Source of the DNA: Megascapheus bottae
Lineage: Eukaryota; Chordata; Mammalia; Rodentia; Geomyidae
DNA: 64,000 nucleotides
Direction: 5' to 3'
NCBI GenBank assembly: GCA_024803745.1
Contig: JANJXV010000013.1
Coordinates: 33,398,001-33,462,000, forward strand
In this document: positions 23,156-34,799 of the stretch, piece by piece
Layout of the letters: every line of letters starts with the position of its first letter
Position numbering within the stretch: the stretch's first letter is position 1
Translations under genes and position numbers: made by a program
The notes under the pieces: model-generated
What the model saw: only the letters and a program-made list of their open reading frames with translations
What the model was told of the DNA's origin: nothing
Database searches by the model: none

Positions 23156-24757
23156 CCATTTCCACCCTCCTCCAGCCCCCATCCCAAGTGCACCAGTGTT
23201 CCTTTAGCACTTTGGCTCAAGTGCGGACAAAAACATCTTCTCTTGCTTCTCCTTAGCACATCCAAGACAGACTGGCACTTTACTAATTGCTAAGGGAACA
23301 ACAAAAAGTAGTTAAATATAGAAAACAGTGACTGTATAAAGAATATGGTATCCTTAGAACAAAAGTTAGCTTTCCTTAGTTCCCCAGGCTCAAAGGCACA
23401 ATTATATTATGGTTGTGATTTTTACAGGGAAAGAAATCCCATGGGTCAAACCCTTCACTCTAACTCATCTCCTCATTCATTCACTCTCTAAGTACTGGTT
23501 ATGTCATAATTTCAGGTCACAGCTAAAGATTCCCTAGCCTCTAGGCTACACAGCAATTTAGATCGATCAGAAATTTTTCAACCCCAAAAGACAGGAAGGA
23601 AACCAGAAGCATCTAATTGGAATGCAGAGAAATGAGGACAAAGCTGTAGCTTTCAAAGTAGGGAGGCAAGGCTGACAGAATTTATGGGGGACATGAGAAA
23701 GAAGGGGAACAAGACACCCAGTGAAATTTGAAAAAAACTCTAACTGCTATACTTTTCTATTTTTTATACAAATAAAAGACTGAAATCAGGACATTTGAAT
23801 GCCCTGAAAAAGTCAAAACAAAACTCAACTCAAAATTATAAATATAGGACAAGTTCCATAGATAACCAAATTCCTGACAAACTTAGACCAAGTGGGGAAT
23901 ATCATAATTAAAGTTCAGTATCTACCCTTAACCTTGACCTTGGAAGAGCTTGATCAAAAGAAGAGACCATACCAGTTGTTTAATATGTCCCATGTATAGA
24001 GTACCAACGATACAGTAGCACTGGAAGTGTTAAAGTTAAAATAGTTCCAGATTCTGACTTGCAACTGGCAAAACCAACAGAGCACATTAGCAAGCTAGAA
24101 GAAAAATGATGAGTATTTGGAGAAAAAGAAAAGAGAACAGCTTGTTTAATTCCTCAGGGAGGTGATATTAAAAACGTGGGGCAGCAGGTATTTTGGCAAG
24201 CATTATGGTGGTTTGACTATTTCCTGAGAGAAGATAAAAAAAAAAACAACTGTTCCAGTTATTTCTCAAAAGGTAAAATCTACTCTGAAGACTTCAGAAC
24301 AAGGTTTTCTTTTACTTGTTCTGAACCCTGGTCTTTGTAACCATTAAACATCTTTTGGAGGGTGGCTGAACAGACATTTTAAAGAATGACAGAAAGGATA
24401 GAAAGTGGAAAGGCATGATTTATCTCATTTATCTCACATCTACCTTTCCATTTGGTGGGGATGAAATCAATGCCTAGTACTTTACTGGTCTAGCAGCTCT
24501 ACCGGGAAAGACACTGAGAAAAGTAAACACATATTCCACATATCAGCTGTAATAAAGAAAGCAACATTATCCTAAACAACTTTAATACTGAGATTCATTT
24601 GTTTGTTATTGCTATCTACCATTTGACTGCCATTATGATTTGCCATGGAATAGTGACAATTAAACTTAATGCTAACACTCTTTAGTACATGTCATCTTCG
24701 TATAATGCTATGCTGTGTATTTGACACGTGTCCCCATTTAATTTTCAAAACCTCTGG
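23156..24757. other. Unannotated sequence
   Basis: No coding or named repeat content supported. A short poly-A run sits at 24236-24246. Confidence 0.5.
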
Positions 24758-24986
24758 GGCCTGGAGTTTGGCCTACTGGTAGAGTGCTTGCCTCAGACGA
24801 ACGAAGACATGGGTTCAGTTCCTTGGTACCACATACATAGAAAAAAGCCAGAAGTTGGTGCTGAGGCTCAAGTGGTAGAGCTCTAGCCTTGAGAAAGTCC
24901 AAGGACAGTGCTCAGGCCCTGAGCTCAAACCCAAGACTGGCAAAAATAAACAAACAAATAAATAAATAAATAAATAAATAAATAAA
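24758..24986 (+). mobile_element. IDL-Geo SINE with (AAAT)n tail
   Basis: Head ggcctggagtttggcctact; Geo end 'ccaagactggcaaaaataaa'. The tail has matured into an AAAT microsatellite (about 24945-24986). The B-box is altered (gggttcagttcc). Flank match caaaacctct / gaaaaacttct is only approximate. Confidence 0.9.
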
Positions 24987-25034
24987 TGAAAAACTTCTCT
25001 GCAAAGGGGATATTTTATATGATGAGTGAACTTA

Positions 25035-25135
25035 AATTTAAACACACTTAGGTAGGAAACTTGTCCAAAAATTCACTACTAGCTGGTGGTAGAACTAGGA
25101 GTTGAACCTAGGTCCATTTGACTTGGAAAATCCCA
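25035..25135 (-). mobile_element. MIR SINE fragment, antisense
   Basis: 'aggtaggaaacttgtccaaaa', 'agctggtggtagaactagg' and 'agttgaacctaggtccatttgac' follow the antisense MIR order (gcccaaggtcac, agctagtaagtggcagagc, gaacccaggtctgtctgac). Confidence 0.7.
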
Positions 25136-25149
25136 TCTTAAAAAAGATT

Positions 25150-25349
25150 ACCACTAGGCCAAACTCCCGGCCCTGTGTCAGAGTGCTTGCCTAGCATGCA
25201 CAGAGACCCAGGTTCGATTCCTCAGCACCACATACATAGAAAAAAAAAGCCAGAAGTGGTACTGAGGCTCAAGTGGTAGAGCTTTAGTCTTGAGAAAGTC
25301 CAAGGATGGTACTCAGGCCCTGAGCTCAAGCCCAGGACTGGCAAAAAAA
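25150..25349 (+). mobile_element. IDL-Geo SINE with inverted 5' head
   Basis: The first 24 nt (25150-25173, accactaggccaaactcccg...) are the exact reverse complement of the normal SINE head gggccgggagtttggcctag plus tggt. Six filler bases (tgtgtc) follow, then the element resumes in normal orientation at 'agagtgcttgcc' with nothing lost. TSD aaaaagatt at 25141-25149 and 25350-25358 encloses the inverted head, so the inversion belongs to the insertion or happened inside it. Confidence 0.93.
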
Positions 25350-25480
25350 AAAAAGATTGACACACTAATGAAGAACTAAAATTCATAGCCAGCATTAGTG
25401 TAGAGAGATAAGGGTGCAAATCAAGAAAATGCCAGATACATACAAAGGAACCTAAGTTGAGTGTCTGCACCAGCCAGTTT

Positions 25481-26416
25481 TTTTCATATATTTTATTGTA
25501 ATAAATAGAAGGGTTACATTATATTTACCAGATAGAGGATGCATTACTTAACATACATTGATATCCTTTCTCATGTCTTGGTCCCCATTTCCCTTCTCCC
25601 ACCCCTGCCCCTCATCTTGTTTTCCCCTGTCCCTATCTGATTTCAAACAAACATACATATATACAATATATCAGATAACAAGGTGAAATACTGTAACAAT
25701 ATGAGAAAACCAAGGACAGCAAAAGAAATGAGAGATAACATAGTACATTAAGGGCAAGAATTACTTATTACATGGCTTTTGTTTCTATATCCTGGAGGTC
25801 CTTTCATTTAGTGTCATTCTATATGGCCTTATGTATCTAGGTTTTGTTCTATTGTAAATCTCTGCTAGGAGAGCACAAGGTTTCTAATGATTATGACAAA
25901 TGAGGGAAACCATTGAACCTATGTTCCTTTGAGTCTGGCTTACTTCACTTAATATGACTTTTCCTAGGTCTTTCCATTTCTTAACCAATGGAGTGATGTT
26001 ATTCTTTCTGACAGCAGCATAGAACTCCATTGTGTATAAATACCACATATTGTTGATCCACTCATCAACTGAAGGGCATCTGGGTTGGTTCCATATCTTT
26101 GTTATGGTAAATAGTGCTGCAATGAGCATCATTGTGCTAGTGGATTTAGTATGTCCTTGTTTATGGATGATTGGGTAAATGCCAAGTAGTAGAGTTGCTG
26201 GGTCATAGGGGAGCTCTATGTTTAGTGTTTTAAGGAACTGTCATACTGCTGTCCACAGTGGTTGAATGAGTTTGCACTCCCACCAACAATGTAGTAGTAA
26301 TCCCTCCTGGCTGCATCCCCTCCAGCATCTGTTGTTATTAGATTTCTTGATCATGGCCATTCTAACTGGAGTGAGGTGGAATCTTAAGAGTTGTTTTGAT
26401 TTGCATTTCTTTTATT
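25481..26416 (-). mobile_element. 5'-truncated LINE-1, antisense (936 bp)
   Basis: Antisense ORF2 C-terminus (read on - strand: NQPRCPSVDEWINNMWYLYT, then YAAVRKNNI) and 3'UTR with its A tail at the left end. TSD gcaccagccagttt at 25467-25480 and gcactagccagttt at 26417-26430 (one mismatch). The ORF2 frame is broken by substitutions. Confidence 0.95.
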
Positions 26417-26430
26417 GCACTAGCCAGTTT

Positions 26431-26999
26431 ATATCAAGAAGAGACACTCATTTATTTCCCAATATTTCCCAAATCATCCTAAAATAACTAAGCACTAATT
26501 AGTTTGTATACACAAATCATTTTCCTTATCTATGCCAGAGGCAAATCACTGGGGAATTGTCATTTCTTGGAATATTTCAACAAATTTCCAACAAGATAGG
26601 GTAATAAGAAAAATGCAAATCTCAGTAAACAGCTAAAAAGCATAATGGGGTTACATGGTGAGACTTTCGATTATTACCATGTACCCTGACAGAATGATAG
26701 ATGCCACCGATTATAATTCTGCTAAAAACCTATCTATCATGTCAGAAAGACAAGTTGTAGCTGCCATGAGATAACGGGGTGCTCCTTTGCTATTCTAAAG
26801 CAAAGAGACTCTTGCTAATTCTTAGGAATGGAAAGGATGGCATAAGATACTGAGAAAGGAATCATTACTAAGTGAAGGTCTCACCTGAGAGTGCTGTTCA
26901 TGGTTTCTGTCTATTTTGCCATCCAACAGGAGAAGGTAGTTTTAAAAACACATGGTGAAAGTGGCTGATTGCTGTTAGAAATTTCCTAGTAAGGGGACA
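26431..26999. other. Unannotated sequence
   Basis: Nothing recognised; no open frame of note. Confidence 0.5.
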
Positions 27000-27190
27000 G
27001 GGACAGCATAGCTGAATGTGCTCTAGGCTGCCATTCAGAGACTATTTCTTATCTTATCTCCTACAACATAGTTGTATGATCTTAGGCAAATTTCCCCAGC
27101 CTTCCTGGATCGGTTCTTCCTCTGTAAGAAATAATCCAGTTCCAGAATTCCAACGTTTCTATCATGCTTCTCATTTCTTTCAAGCTATTT
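27000..27190 (+). mobile_element. Probable MIR SINE
   Basis: 'atagttgtatgatcttaggcaaa' followed by 'cttcctctgtaag' and 'atccagttccag' resembles the MIR core (agctgtgtgaccttgggcaa ... cctcatctgtaaaat). Diverged. Confidence 0.5.
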
Positions 27191-28839
27191 GCTGGGTCCA
27201 ATTCAGGATTAGAATTAGGAGTGTTACTCATGTAAGAAAGAAACTAGAAGAATACATGATTTTCTGCCAAGTCCATTAAGAATAACAATATTCTGTTGAG
27301 ACAATATTTAATGACAAAGAAGTAGCTTTGCACATTTTCTTCACAAGCCAGGAAAGACTCGTGTAAGCAAAATGGCATCCTCTCTGATTTTCTATAGGTT
27401 CTTCATTCTTCAATATAAATAATTAGATGGCTTGCTCAACACAAGACCTGTCTCTTAGTGGCCTTCAATAAATGTTACTTCTTTCAACAGGGCATTGGCT
27501 ATCTAATATTAGCCTAAGAAGGTTCACTATTCTTTGTGAAGGAAGATTTTGTAATTCCAAGCTAAAAGGACAGTGGAAAGCACATGGAAACCATCTGTGA
27601 TCAAAGCTTTCCAATTAACTAAAGAAACTGACTTTTCTGATGATTTTCTGATGTTCTTCACCATTCGTCTCTTAAAAAGGGCTCCCCACACCGTCCTCGG
27701 GCTGGGCCTTGATCCTCATTCCTTTCTGAATTCCATGTTTTTGAGAAATAGAACCAAGAGCAAATCAGAGAGAATCTTACCTATCTCAAGTTTTACTGGT
27801 ATACATTTTAGTAGAGGAGTCAACACTATACTAAGCCAAGATGTGCTCAGCTATCCTAGCCTGCAACTAGCTCTCCTCAGAGAAAAGCCACTGGGAACAG
27901 ACTAATCATGAAGAGGAAAGGATCACAGAAGGTATTTCCTCTGCAGTCCCAGAAAAAAGGATGCAGAAAAAGGTCAGGTAGTTTCTTTAAAATTAGTTAA
28001 CATACTATACTATAAACTATATATACTATACTACCCCCAAGAGCCTAGGACTACACCTAAGGAGAAAGCTCTTCAGATTGGACACAGCTAGAAAAATGTG
28101 TTCTTCATTCACAAAAGAGCGCACAAGAAATAAATGACCAAACACAAGCACCACTAGATCCAAGGGAGGGAAAAGGAGTCTCGGTATCAGAAGCCCTAAG
28201 ATGACTACCCTCCAAGACATACACACAAAAGAAGTCAACATGAGAACTTTTCCCTCTCAAAGTCTGATTTCTAAATGCCCTTCACATCCAAAAAAGAAGA
28301 GATTCACAGGTTAAAGGCCTTATGATTTTGAGAAGCAGAATTAGGCCTAATGTGCTGTGGTTAGCAAAAACTAGGGAGCCTTATTAAGGAAAACAATAAC
28401 CTCTGGGATGATCATTGGGCTGAAAAATTACTTGACCAGATACATGGAGGATGGCAACTTTGTAGCCCAGGAGGACGCCAGTTTCTAATTACAATAACTC
28501 TCTGGAGAAGTGCTTCCAACCATATTCTGAGTTGTTAGTTGATTAGGTCTGAGTTAAATCGATAAAGCCTTCCAGGGTTAACTATCTACGAGATATTGCT
28601 CTACAATTATAATGTACAAAAAAGTGTTTGTTTTCTACTTTCTCTTGCTTTGGCTTAATTATTTAAGCACTTCTAATTTAGTAATTTTCTTCCTACATTC
28701 CCAGAAAGCAATCTAAGAAAAAAACTCACAGACATTTCAGAGGCCAAATCTATTTCCAATGGGCAAGGGAAAAAACAAATGAGAAACAAATCTATTTCTT
28801 AACTACATATAGAAGTATAACATATCCCATCAATCAATG
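27191..28839. other. Unannotated sequence
   Basis: No exon, repeat or RNA gene that I can support; includes a short TA-rich patch at 28003-28033. Confidence 0.5.
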
Positions 28840-29030
28840 AGCACTTAGCTTAGAACAGTGACCACCAGCATTCAAGCTAAGTGATTTGAGGACATTATTT
28901 GACTTGATCTTTACAATTTCCTTGCAAAGTTAGCATCATTGACCCCATTTTCAAGTGTAAAAACAAGATATTAACAGTAAGAATAAGAGACAGGATTGAA
29001 ATTTAGGATGATAGGTATAGGAGTTCAATG
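28840..29030 (-). mobile_element. MIR SINE, antisense
   Basis: 'acttgatctttacaatttcc', 'ttagcatcattgaccccatttt', 'gacaggattgaaatttaggatg' follow the antisense MIR order (aatcctcacaacaacc, tatccccattttac, cagggattcgaacccagg). Confidence 0.65.
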
Positions 29031-29679
29031 GTGCTATTGTAGTATTTAAATCCCAGCAGTCAGTATGTCAGAATGTAACCTTATTTAGTAATGAGGTTGT
29101 AGGCAATATATTTAGTAAAGTTAAGAAGGCATCATACTTAATACCTAATTGAATATGGCTGATATCTTTATCAAAGGGATGATATGGAAAGAGGTAAGGA
29201 GAATTCAATGAGGAAGTAAAAGCAGAGATCAAAATGGATTCTCTACAAACCAGCAGAGAGGAGCAAACAAGTATTGGCTAGCAAACCACCAGAAGCCATG
29301 AAAGAATCATGGAATAGATTCTTCCCAAAAGAACCCAGAAGGCACCAATCTGCTGACACTGCTTTTGGATTTATAACCTGTAGATAATAAACTCATTTCA
29401 TTTAAAATTAGTTTCTAAAAGTCTACACCTTTCCATTGGGTCTCAGTGGGTACCATTTCCTGTTGTTATTGAACTCATCCATTTTGTTGGAAATACTGGT
29501 ATCAATCTTTATTGGAGTGTGAGTTGAGAGTATAGTGATACCTCTGGAAAAATGTCAAAATGCTGTGGTCCCTTCCTGAAAATTCATTTCCCCTCCCCCC
29601 AACTGCTTGCTTAGTCACTTTACTGCTCTGCAGTTTTCCTGAGAAACCCAGAGTAACACTTTCTTTGGACCAGCAGGCT
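29031..29679. other. Unannotated sequence
   Basis: Nothing that I can support; no exon candidate. Confidence 0.45.
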
Positions 29680-29800
29680 ACGAATTATGCATTCATTTAC
29701 TTAAAATGCTTATTAAATACCTACTTTGTTTCTACTTCTCTTTCATGGAGTTCATACTCTAAGAGGAGTAAAAAGGTCACCAAAATGATTACACTTAGAA
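29680..29800 (-). mobile_element. LINE-2 fragment, antisense
   Basis: 'atgcttattaaatacctac' and 'catggagttcatactctaag' reproduce the antisense L2 3' end (atttattgagcacctac ... catggagcttacattctag). Confidence 0.55.
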
Positions 29801-29937
29801 TTATGAAAAATGGACAATTGATAGAAACTTATCTTAGGACCCTTCTTTCCTGTTCAAAACCTTGCTGGAATTCTGTTTCAAATAAATAACAGGGCAATTC
29901 AGAATACCAAGAGAGGTACAGGATTACTGAGGGTTTG

Positions 29938-29971
29938 GTTTTTTTTTTTTTTGCTGTTGTTGTTGTTGTTT
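29938..29971. repeat. Poly-T followed by (GTT)n
   Basis: A run of about 13 T then six GTT-like units. It could be the decayed tail of an antisense retroelement, but no body is recognisable beside it. Confidence 0.8.
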
Positions 29972-30389
29972 TGTTCAACTCTGTATTCAAGAGTTGACAA
30001 CATTGAGCAAAAATTGATGATGCTTTTCAGAATTGTCAATATAAGACTCCTTCTCTTTCCCAGCTGCTGAATTTGCTTTTCAGTACAAATTCCCTAATGG
30101 AATATAAAAGGTGATCTTGTTCTCTTGTCATAAACAACTATAAGTAAGAAAAAATAACAAAAATCACTCTTTATAGACCAACAATAAGAAGTATATAAGG
30201 ATGATCTAAGGGGAAAGAGAAAAATTGAAATCAAGACATCATCACCAATGATTTGTAACTGAAACCATTTTTCAAACTTTTTACAAGGAAGAGAAAATGA
30301 AATGGAGCTAGACTGGACAGCACCTCTAAATTAAAGAGACATAAATCAAGTCCCAGAAAATCTGAGACAGCTAGAATTGTGGTCCAGCA

Positions 30390-30984
30390 AGATATCCCTG
30401 AAATGGACAAATGGATTAGGAAAATGTGGTATTGATACACAGTGAAATTCTACTTACCCATCAGAATGAGATTTTGCCATTCATAAGGAAATGGAAAGAC
30501 TTGGAAAAAATGAAATGAAAGAAGTCAGACCCAGAGAAACATAGATTACACGGTTTAACTTATTTGTAGTGGGTAGAAGGGTAGAACCTAAAGTAAGCAC
30601 ACTGGGTGGCATGCAAGCAGTAATAAAGAAATTAACTAACATATAATAAACTCTATGAAGAGCTCAAATAATATACTTCTTTACAAAGACTAAGTCAAAG
30701 CCAAAAAAAATAAATACCAGGAAATGGGTACATGCAAGGTTAGGAGAGGGGGGAACAAATGGAGAGAGACAGAAGAACAAATTGGGGGAGGATCTAGAAT
30801 GCAAGAAAGTGTGCATTGTATGCATCACAAAATTGAGAAAAATAAGGGAAATTGGAGGGGTGGAGGTAGAAGTGGGTTGAAGAAGTTGAGAAGGTACGAC
30901 ATAGATCAAGATGCATTGTATACATAAACCACTTTGTTAAATGGCAAAACATAATCCAAAAATATTCAATAACCTAAACATTAA
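30390..30984 (+). mobile_element. Old LINE-1 3' end, left half
   Basis: ORF2 C-terminal homology ('atggattaggaaaatgtgg', 'gaaattctacttacccatc', 'aaggaaatggaaagacttgg') followed by a diverged 3'UTR with a G-rich block near 30740-30790. Interrupted by the younger L1 at 30997; the right part continues at 31907. Confidence 0.75.
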
Positions 30985-30996
30985 AAGTGAGGTAAG

Positions 30997-31894
30997 CCAG
31001 TTAGGATGTCCATGATTAAGAAATCGAATAACAACACATGCTGGAGGGGTTTTGGCCAGGAGGGAACACTACTTCACTGTTGGTGGGAGTGCAAACTCAT
31101 TCAACCACTATGGAAAGCAGTATGGCAGTTCCTCAAAAGACTAAACATAGAGCTCCCCTATGAACTAGCAATTCCACTACTTGGCATTTACCCAGTCATC
31201 CAGAAACAAGGGCATACTAAATCAACTAGCACAACGATGTTCACTGTAGCACTATTTACCATAGTAAAGATATGGAACAAACCCAGATGCCCTTCAGTTG
31301 ATGAGTAGATCAACAAGATGTGGTATTTATACACAATGGAATTCTATGGTGCAGTCAGAAAGAATGACATCGCCCCATTGGTTAGGAAATGGAAAGACCT
31401 AGGAAAAGTCATATTAAGTGAAGTAAGCCAGACTCAAAGGCAAATATGCTTAATGGTTTCCCTCATTTGTCATAATCATTAGAAACCTTGTGCTCTCCTA
31501 GCAGAGATTTAAAATAGAACAAAATCTAGATACACAAGGCCATATAGTATGACACTAAATGAAAGGACCTCCAGGATATAGAAACAAAAGCCATATAATG
31601 AGTGATTGTTGTCCTTAATGTATTATATTATCTCTCATCTCTTTTGCTGTCCCTTGGCTATTTCATATTGTTACAGTATTTCACCTTATCTGATATATTG
31701 TATATATGCGTATTTGGTTATTTGAAATAGGATAGGGAAGGGGGAAAACAAATGAGGGACAGGGGTGGTAGGAGGTAAATAGGGACCAAGACATGAGAAA
31801 GGGTATCAATGTATGTGAAGTAATGCACCCTCTATCTGGTGAATATAATGTAACCCTTTGATTATTTACAATAAAAATATATGGGAACAAAAAG
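30997..31894 (+). mobile_element. 5'-truncated LINE-1 inserted in an older LINE-1
   Basis: ORF2 C-terminus including the cysteine/histidine motif [18 protein letters not shown], then NKPRCPSVDE followed by a stop (tag) and the remainder through YTMEFYGAVRKNDI. A full 3'UTR and A tail follow. Perfect 12-bp TSD aagtgaggtaag at 30985-30996 and 31895-31906. The premature stop and 5' truncation make it inactive. Confidence 0.95.
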
Positions 31895-31906
31895 AAGTGA
31901 GGTAAG

Positions 31907-31996
31907 GGGTGGGTTTGGAGAGGAAGGAGAGAATGTTGAAATGTGTGGCATTTATCAAGAGGCAACTCCTTTGTACAACTACTTAAAGATAATAAA
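31907..31996 (+). mobile_element. Old LINE-1 3' end, right half
   Basis: Continuation of 30390-30984 after the nested insertion. Ends 'acaactacttaaagataataa' plus A-rich sequence, a conventional L1 terminus distinct from the younger one. Confidence 0.55.
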
Positions 31997-31997
31997 A

Positions 31998-32190
31998 ACA
32001 AGAATTTGTATTTGAAATTGGAAAGGGAAGGGGAAAAACAAGATGATTGGGAGGGGTGGGGGAATGGAAAGGGGGAAAAACATGAGAAGGGGTATCAGTG
32101 CTTAAGATGTACTTGCTACCTGATGAATGTAACTGTAATCCCTCTATACATTACCATGATAGTAAAATACAAAGAAAATAAATGCCAAAA
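31998..32190 (+). mobile_element. Older-lineage LINE-1 3'UTR fragment
   Basis: 'gtatttgaaattggaaaggg', a G-rich block, then 'ctacctgatgaatgtaactg' and 'ctctatacattaccatg'. It has the older terminus seen at 8512 and 57060. Confidence 0.8.
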
Positions 32191-33012
32191 TTAAAAAAAT
32201 AATCTAAAAACCTCGTAAAAGTTCACCTGTTTCTTTGACCATAAATGAAATATGCAATCCTAGGATGAGGTTGCATGTGACAAGGCAAAGAATTATTAGT
32301 GACTTGTACACTGAAATTTCTCATTGCTTACATTGGGTGTGAAACGCAGGTCAGTGCCAACCAGTCCTATGACAGACACAAGCTTCAAAATACTCAAGTT
32401 CACCATAAATAGCTTAATGAGAGCAATTTATGAGAGACCACCATTCTTTAGAAAAAGAAAAAAAGATATAGGAATGCAACATTGAGAAATTCCAACAAAA
32501 CTGACTAAACATAACAATAAATAATTAATAAAAAGCATAAATAGGTTGAAATGAAGAGATAATAAAAGCAGCAGTTAAAGTTCTTCAAAGAAATTATTAT
32601 AAAATTGCATTTAATGAAGGAAAATAATAAGCAAATAGTCTACATGTAAAAAGAAACACATACAACTTAGAATGCAGTAAAATATGCTATGCAAAATAAA
32701 CATTTCACTGAGTAGATTTATACCTAGAGTATATTTGCAGATAAAATAAAGATGCAAACTTAAAAATTCAGCAGTATAATAGAAGCCAGATTGCAGGACA
32801 AAGTGTATCAAGATTTTTAGAAAGCAATGAGATTCAGGGACCTATGAGACTATATAATAATCTGTTTATAACATATTTGATATCTGAGAAGGGAAATGAG
32901 GAAAACAGATAGAAGAAACACTATTTAGACAATAATATCTATTAAAACCATAAACCCATATATTCAAGAAACTCATGGAACCCAAACAGGATAAAACCAG
33001 ATTTTTTTAAAA
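32191..33012. other. Unannotated AT-rich sequence
   Basis: No feature supported. Confidence 0.5.
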
Positions 33013-33025
33013 AAAAAAGTATATT

Positions 33026-34786
33026 AGTTTAATAGCTATGTCCTTTGCCATACAAAAGCTCTGCAGTTTAATGCAGTCCCACTTTTCCAGCCTTTCTCTG
33101 ATTTGTTGTGATTCTTGGTCCTTATTAAGAAAGTTTCGACCTGTGGCAAGGAGGTCTAGTGTATCTCCTATTCCATCTTGTAAAGTTTTCAGTGTGTCAG
33201 CTTTTACCTCCATGTCTTTGATCCATTTGGAGTTAATTCTAGTGCAGGGTGACAAAGAAGGATCCAACTTTAGTTTTCTGCAGGTGTTTAACCAGTTCTG
33301 CCAGTACCACTTGTTGAAGAGGCTAGCTTTCTTCCATTCTACTTTTTTGGCTCCCTTGTCAAAGATTAGGTGGCCATAGGTCTGTGGTTTAATATCTGGG
33401 TCTTCAGTTCTATTTCATTGGTCTTCAGTCCTGTTCTTGTGCTAGTACCAAGCTGTTTTGATCATTATAGCTCTGTAATAGAGTCTAAAGTTTGATATTG
33501 AAATTCCGCCTATGCTGTTTTCTGCAAAGAAGAGTTTTTGCTATACGGGGTCATTTATTATTCCATATGAAATTTTGGATTGCCTCTTCTATGTCTTTAA
33601 AGAATGACAATGAACTAATTAGGAAGCCTACAGAGTGTGAGATCTTCACCAACCATACAATGAACAAAGGCCTCATATATAAAATATATCAACAGCTCAA
33701 AAAATTAAATCAATCCAAAAGTAATCTCCAAAGTAGCAACCACCCCATTAAAAGATGGGCCAACGACTTAAAGAGAGTCTTCTCTGAAGAAGAAATAAAA
33801 ATGGCCTATAGACACATGAAGAAATGCTCAACATCTCTGGTCATAAAAGAAATGCAAATCAAAACAACTCTAAGATTCCACCTCACTCCAGTTAGAATGG
33901 CCAGGATCAAGAAAACTAATAACAACAGATGCTGGAGGGGATGTGGCCAGGAGGGATCACTACTACACTGTTGGTGGGAGTGCAAACTCCTTCAACCACT
34001 ATGGAAAGCAGTATGGCAGTTCCTCAAAACACTAAATAAACATAAAGCTCCCCTATGACCCAGCAATTCCACTACTTGGCATTTACCCAATCATCCAGAA
34101 ACAAGGACATACTAAATCCCCCAGCACAACAATGTTCATTGCAGCACTATTTACCATAACGAAGATATGGAATCAACCTAGATGTGCTTCAGTTGATGAG
34201 TGGATCAACAAGATGTGGTATTTATACACAATGGAATTCTATGCTGCTGTCAGAAAGAATGACATTGCCCCATTTGTTAGGAAATGGAAAGACTTAGAAA
34301 AAAATCATATTAAGTCAAGTAAGCCAGACTCAAGGAACATAGGCTCAATGTTTTCCCTCAGTTGTCCTAATCAGTGGAAACCTTGGGCTCTCCTAGCAGA
34401 GATTCACAATAGAGCAAAACCTTGATACAAAAGGCCATATAGTATGACGCTAAATGAAAGGATCTATAGGATATAGAAACATAAGCCATATAATGAGTGA
34501 TTGTTGTTCTTAATGTACTATGTTCTCTCTCATCTCTTTTGCTGTCCCTTGGTTATCTCATATTGTTACAGTATCTCACTCTGTTACCTGATATATCAGA
34601 TATATTTGTATTTGGTTATTTGAAATTGGATAGGGAAGGGGGGAAAATAAGATGAGGCGTAGGGGTGGGGGGGAGGGAAATGGGGATCAAGACATGTGAA
34701 AGGGTATCAATGTATGGGAATTAATGGACCATCTATCTGGCAAATATCATGTAACCATTCTATTAATTATAATAATAAATATAATG
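33026..34786. mobile_element. LINE-1 with 5' inversion (twin-primed), 1.76 kb
   Basis: 33026 to about 33612 is ORF2 in antisense. On the - strand it reads LDPSL-like MDPSLSPCTRINSKWIKDME and later FCMAKDIAIKL. 33613-34786 is ORF2 in sense ([68 protein letters not shown]) plus the 3'UTR. The two halves are adjacent in L1 order: the antisense piece stops at the codons 'agctattaaact(aat)' where the sense piece starts 'aactaattaggaagcc'. TSD aaaaaagtatatt at 33013-33025 and 34787-34799 is perfect. The longest sense frame is 188 codons. Confidence 0.96.
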
Positions 34787-34799
34787 AAAAAAGTATATT

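Noticed and set aside
31681..32001. 106-codon antisense frame
   Set aside because: Reverse strand of L1 3'UTR; similar spurious frames recur in other copies.
33492..34058. 188-codon frame with LINE-1 ORF2 similarity
   Set aside because: It is the broken C-terminal ORF2 of an inverted, truncated L1. Its first part reads across the inversion junction, so it is not a functional gene.
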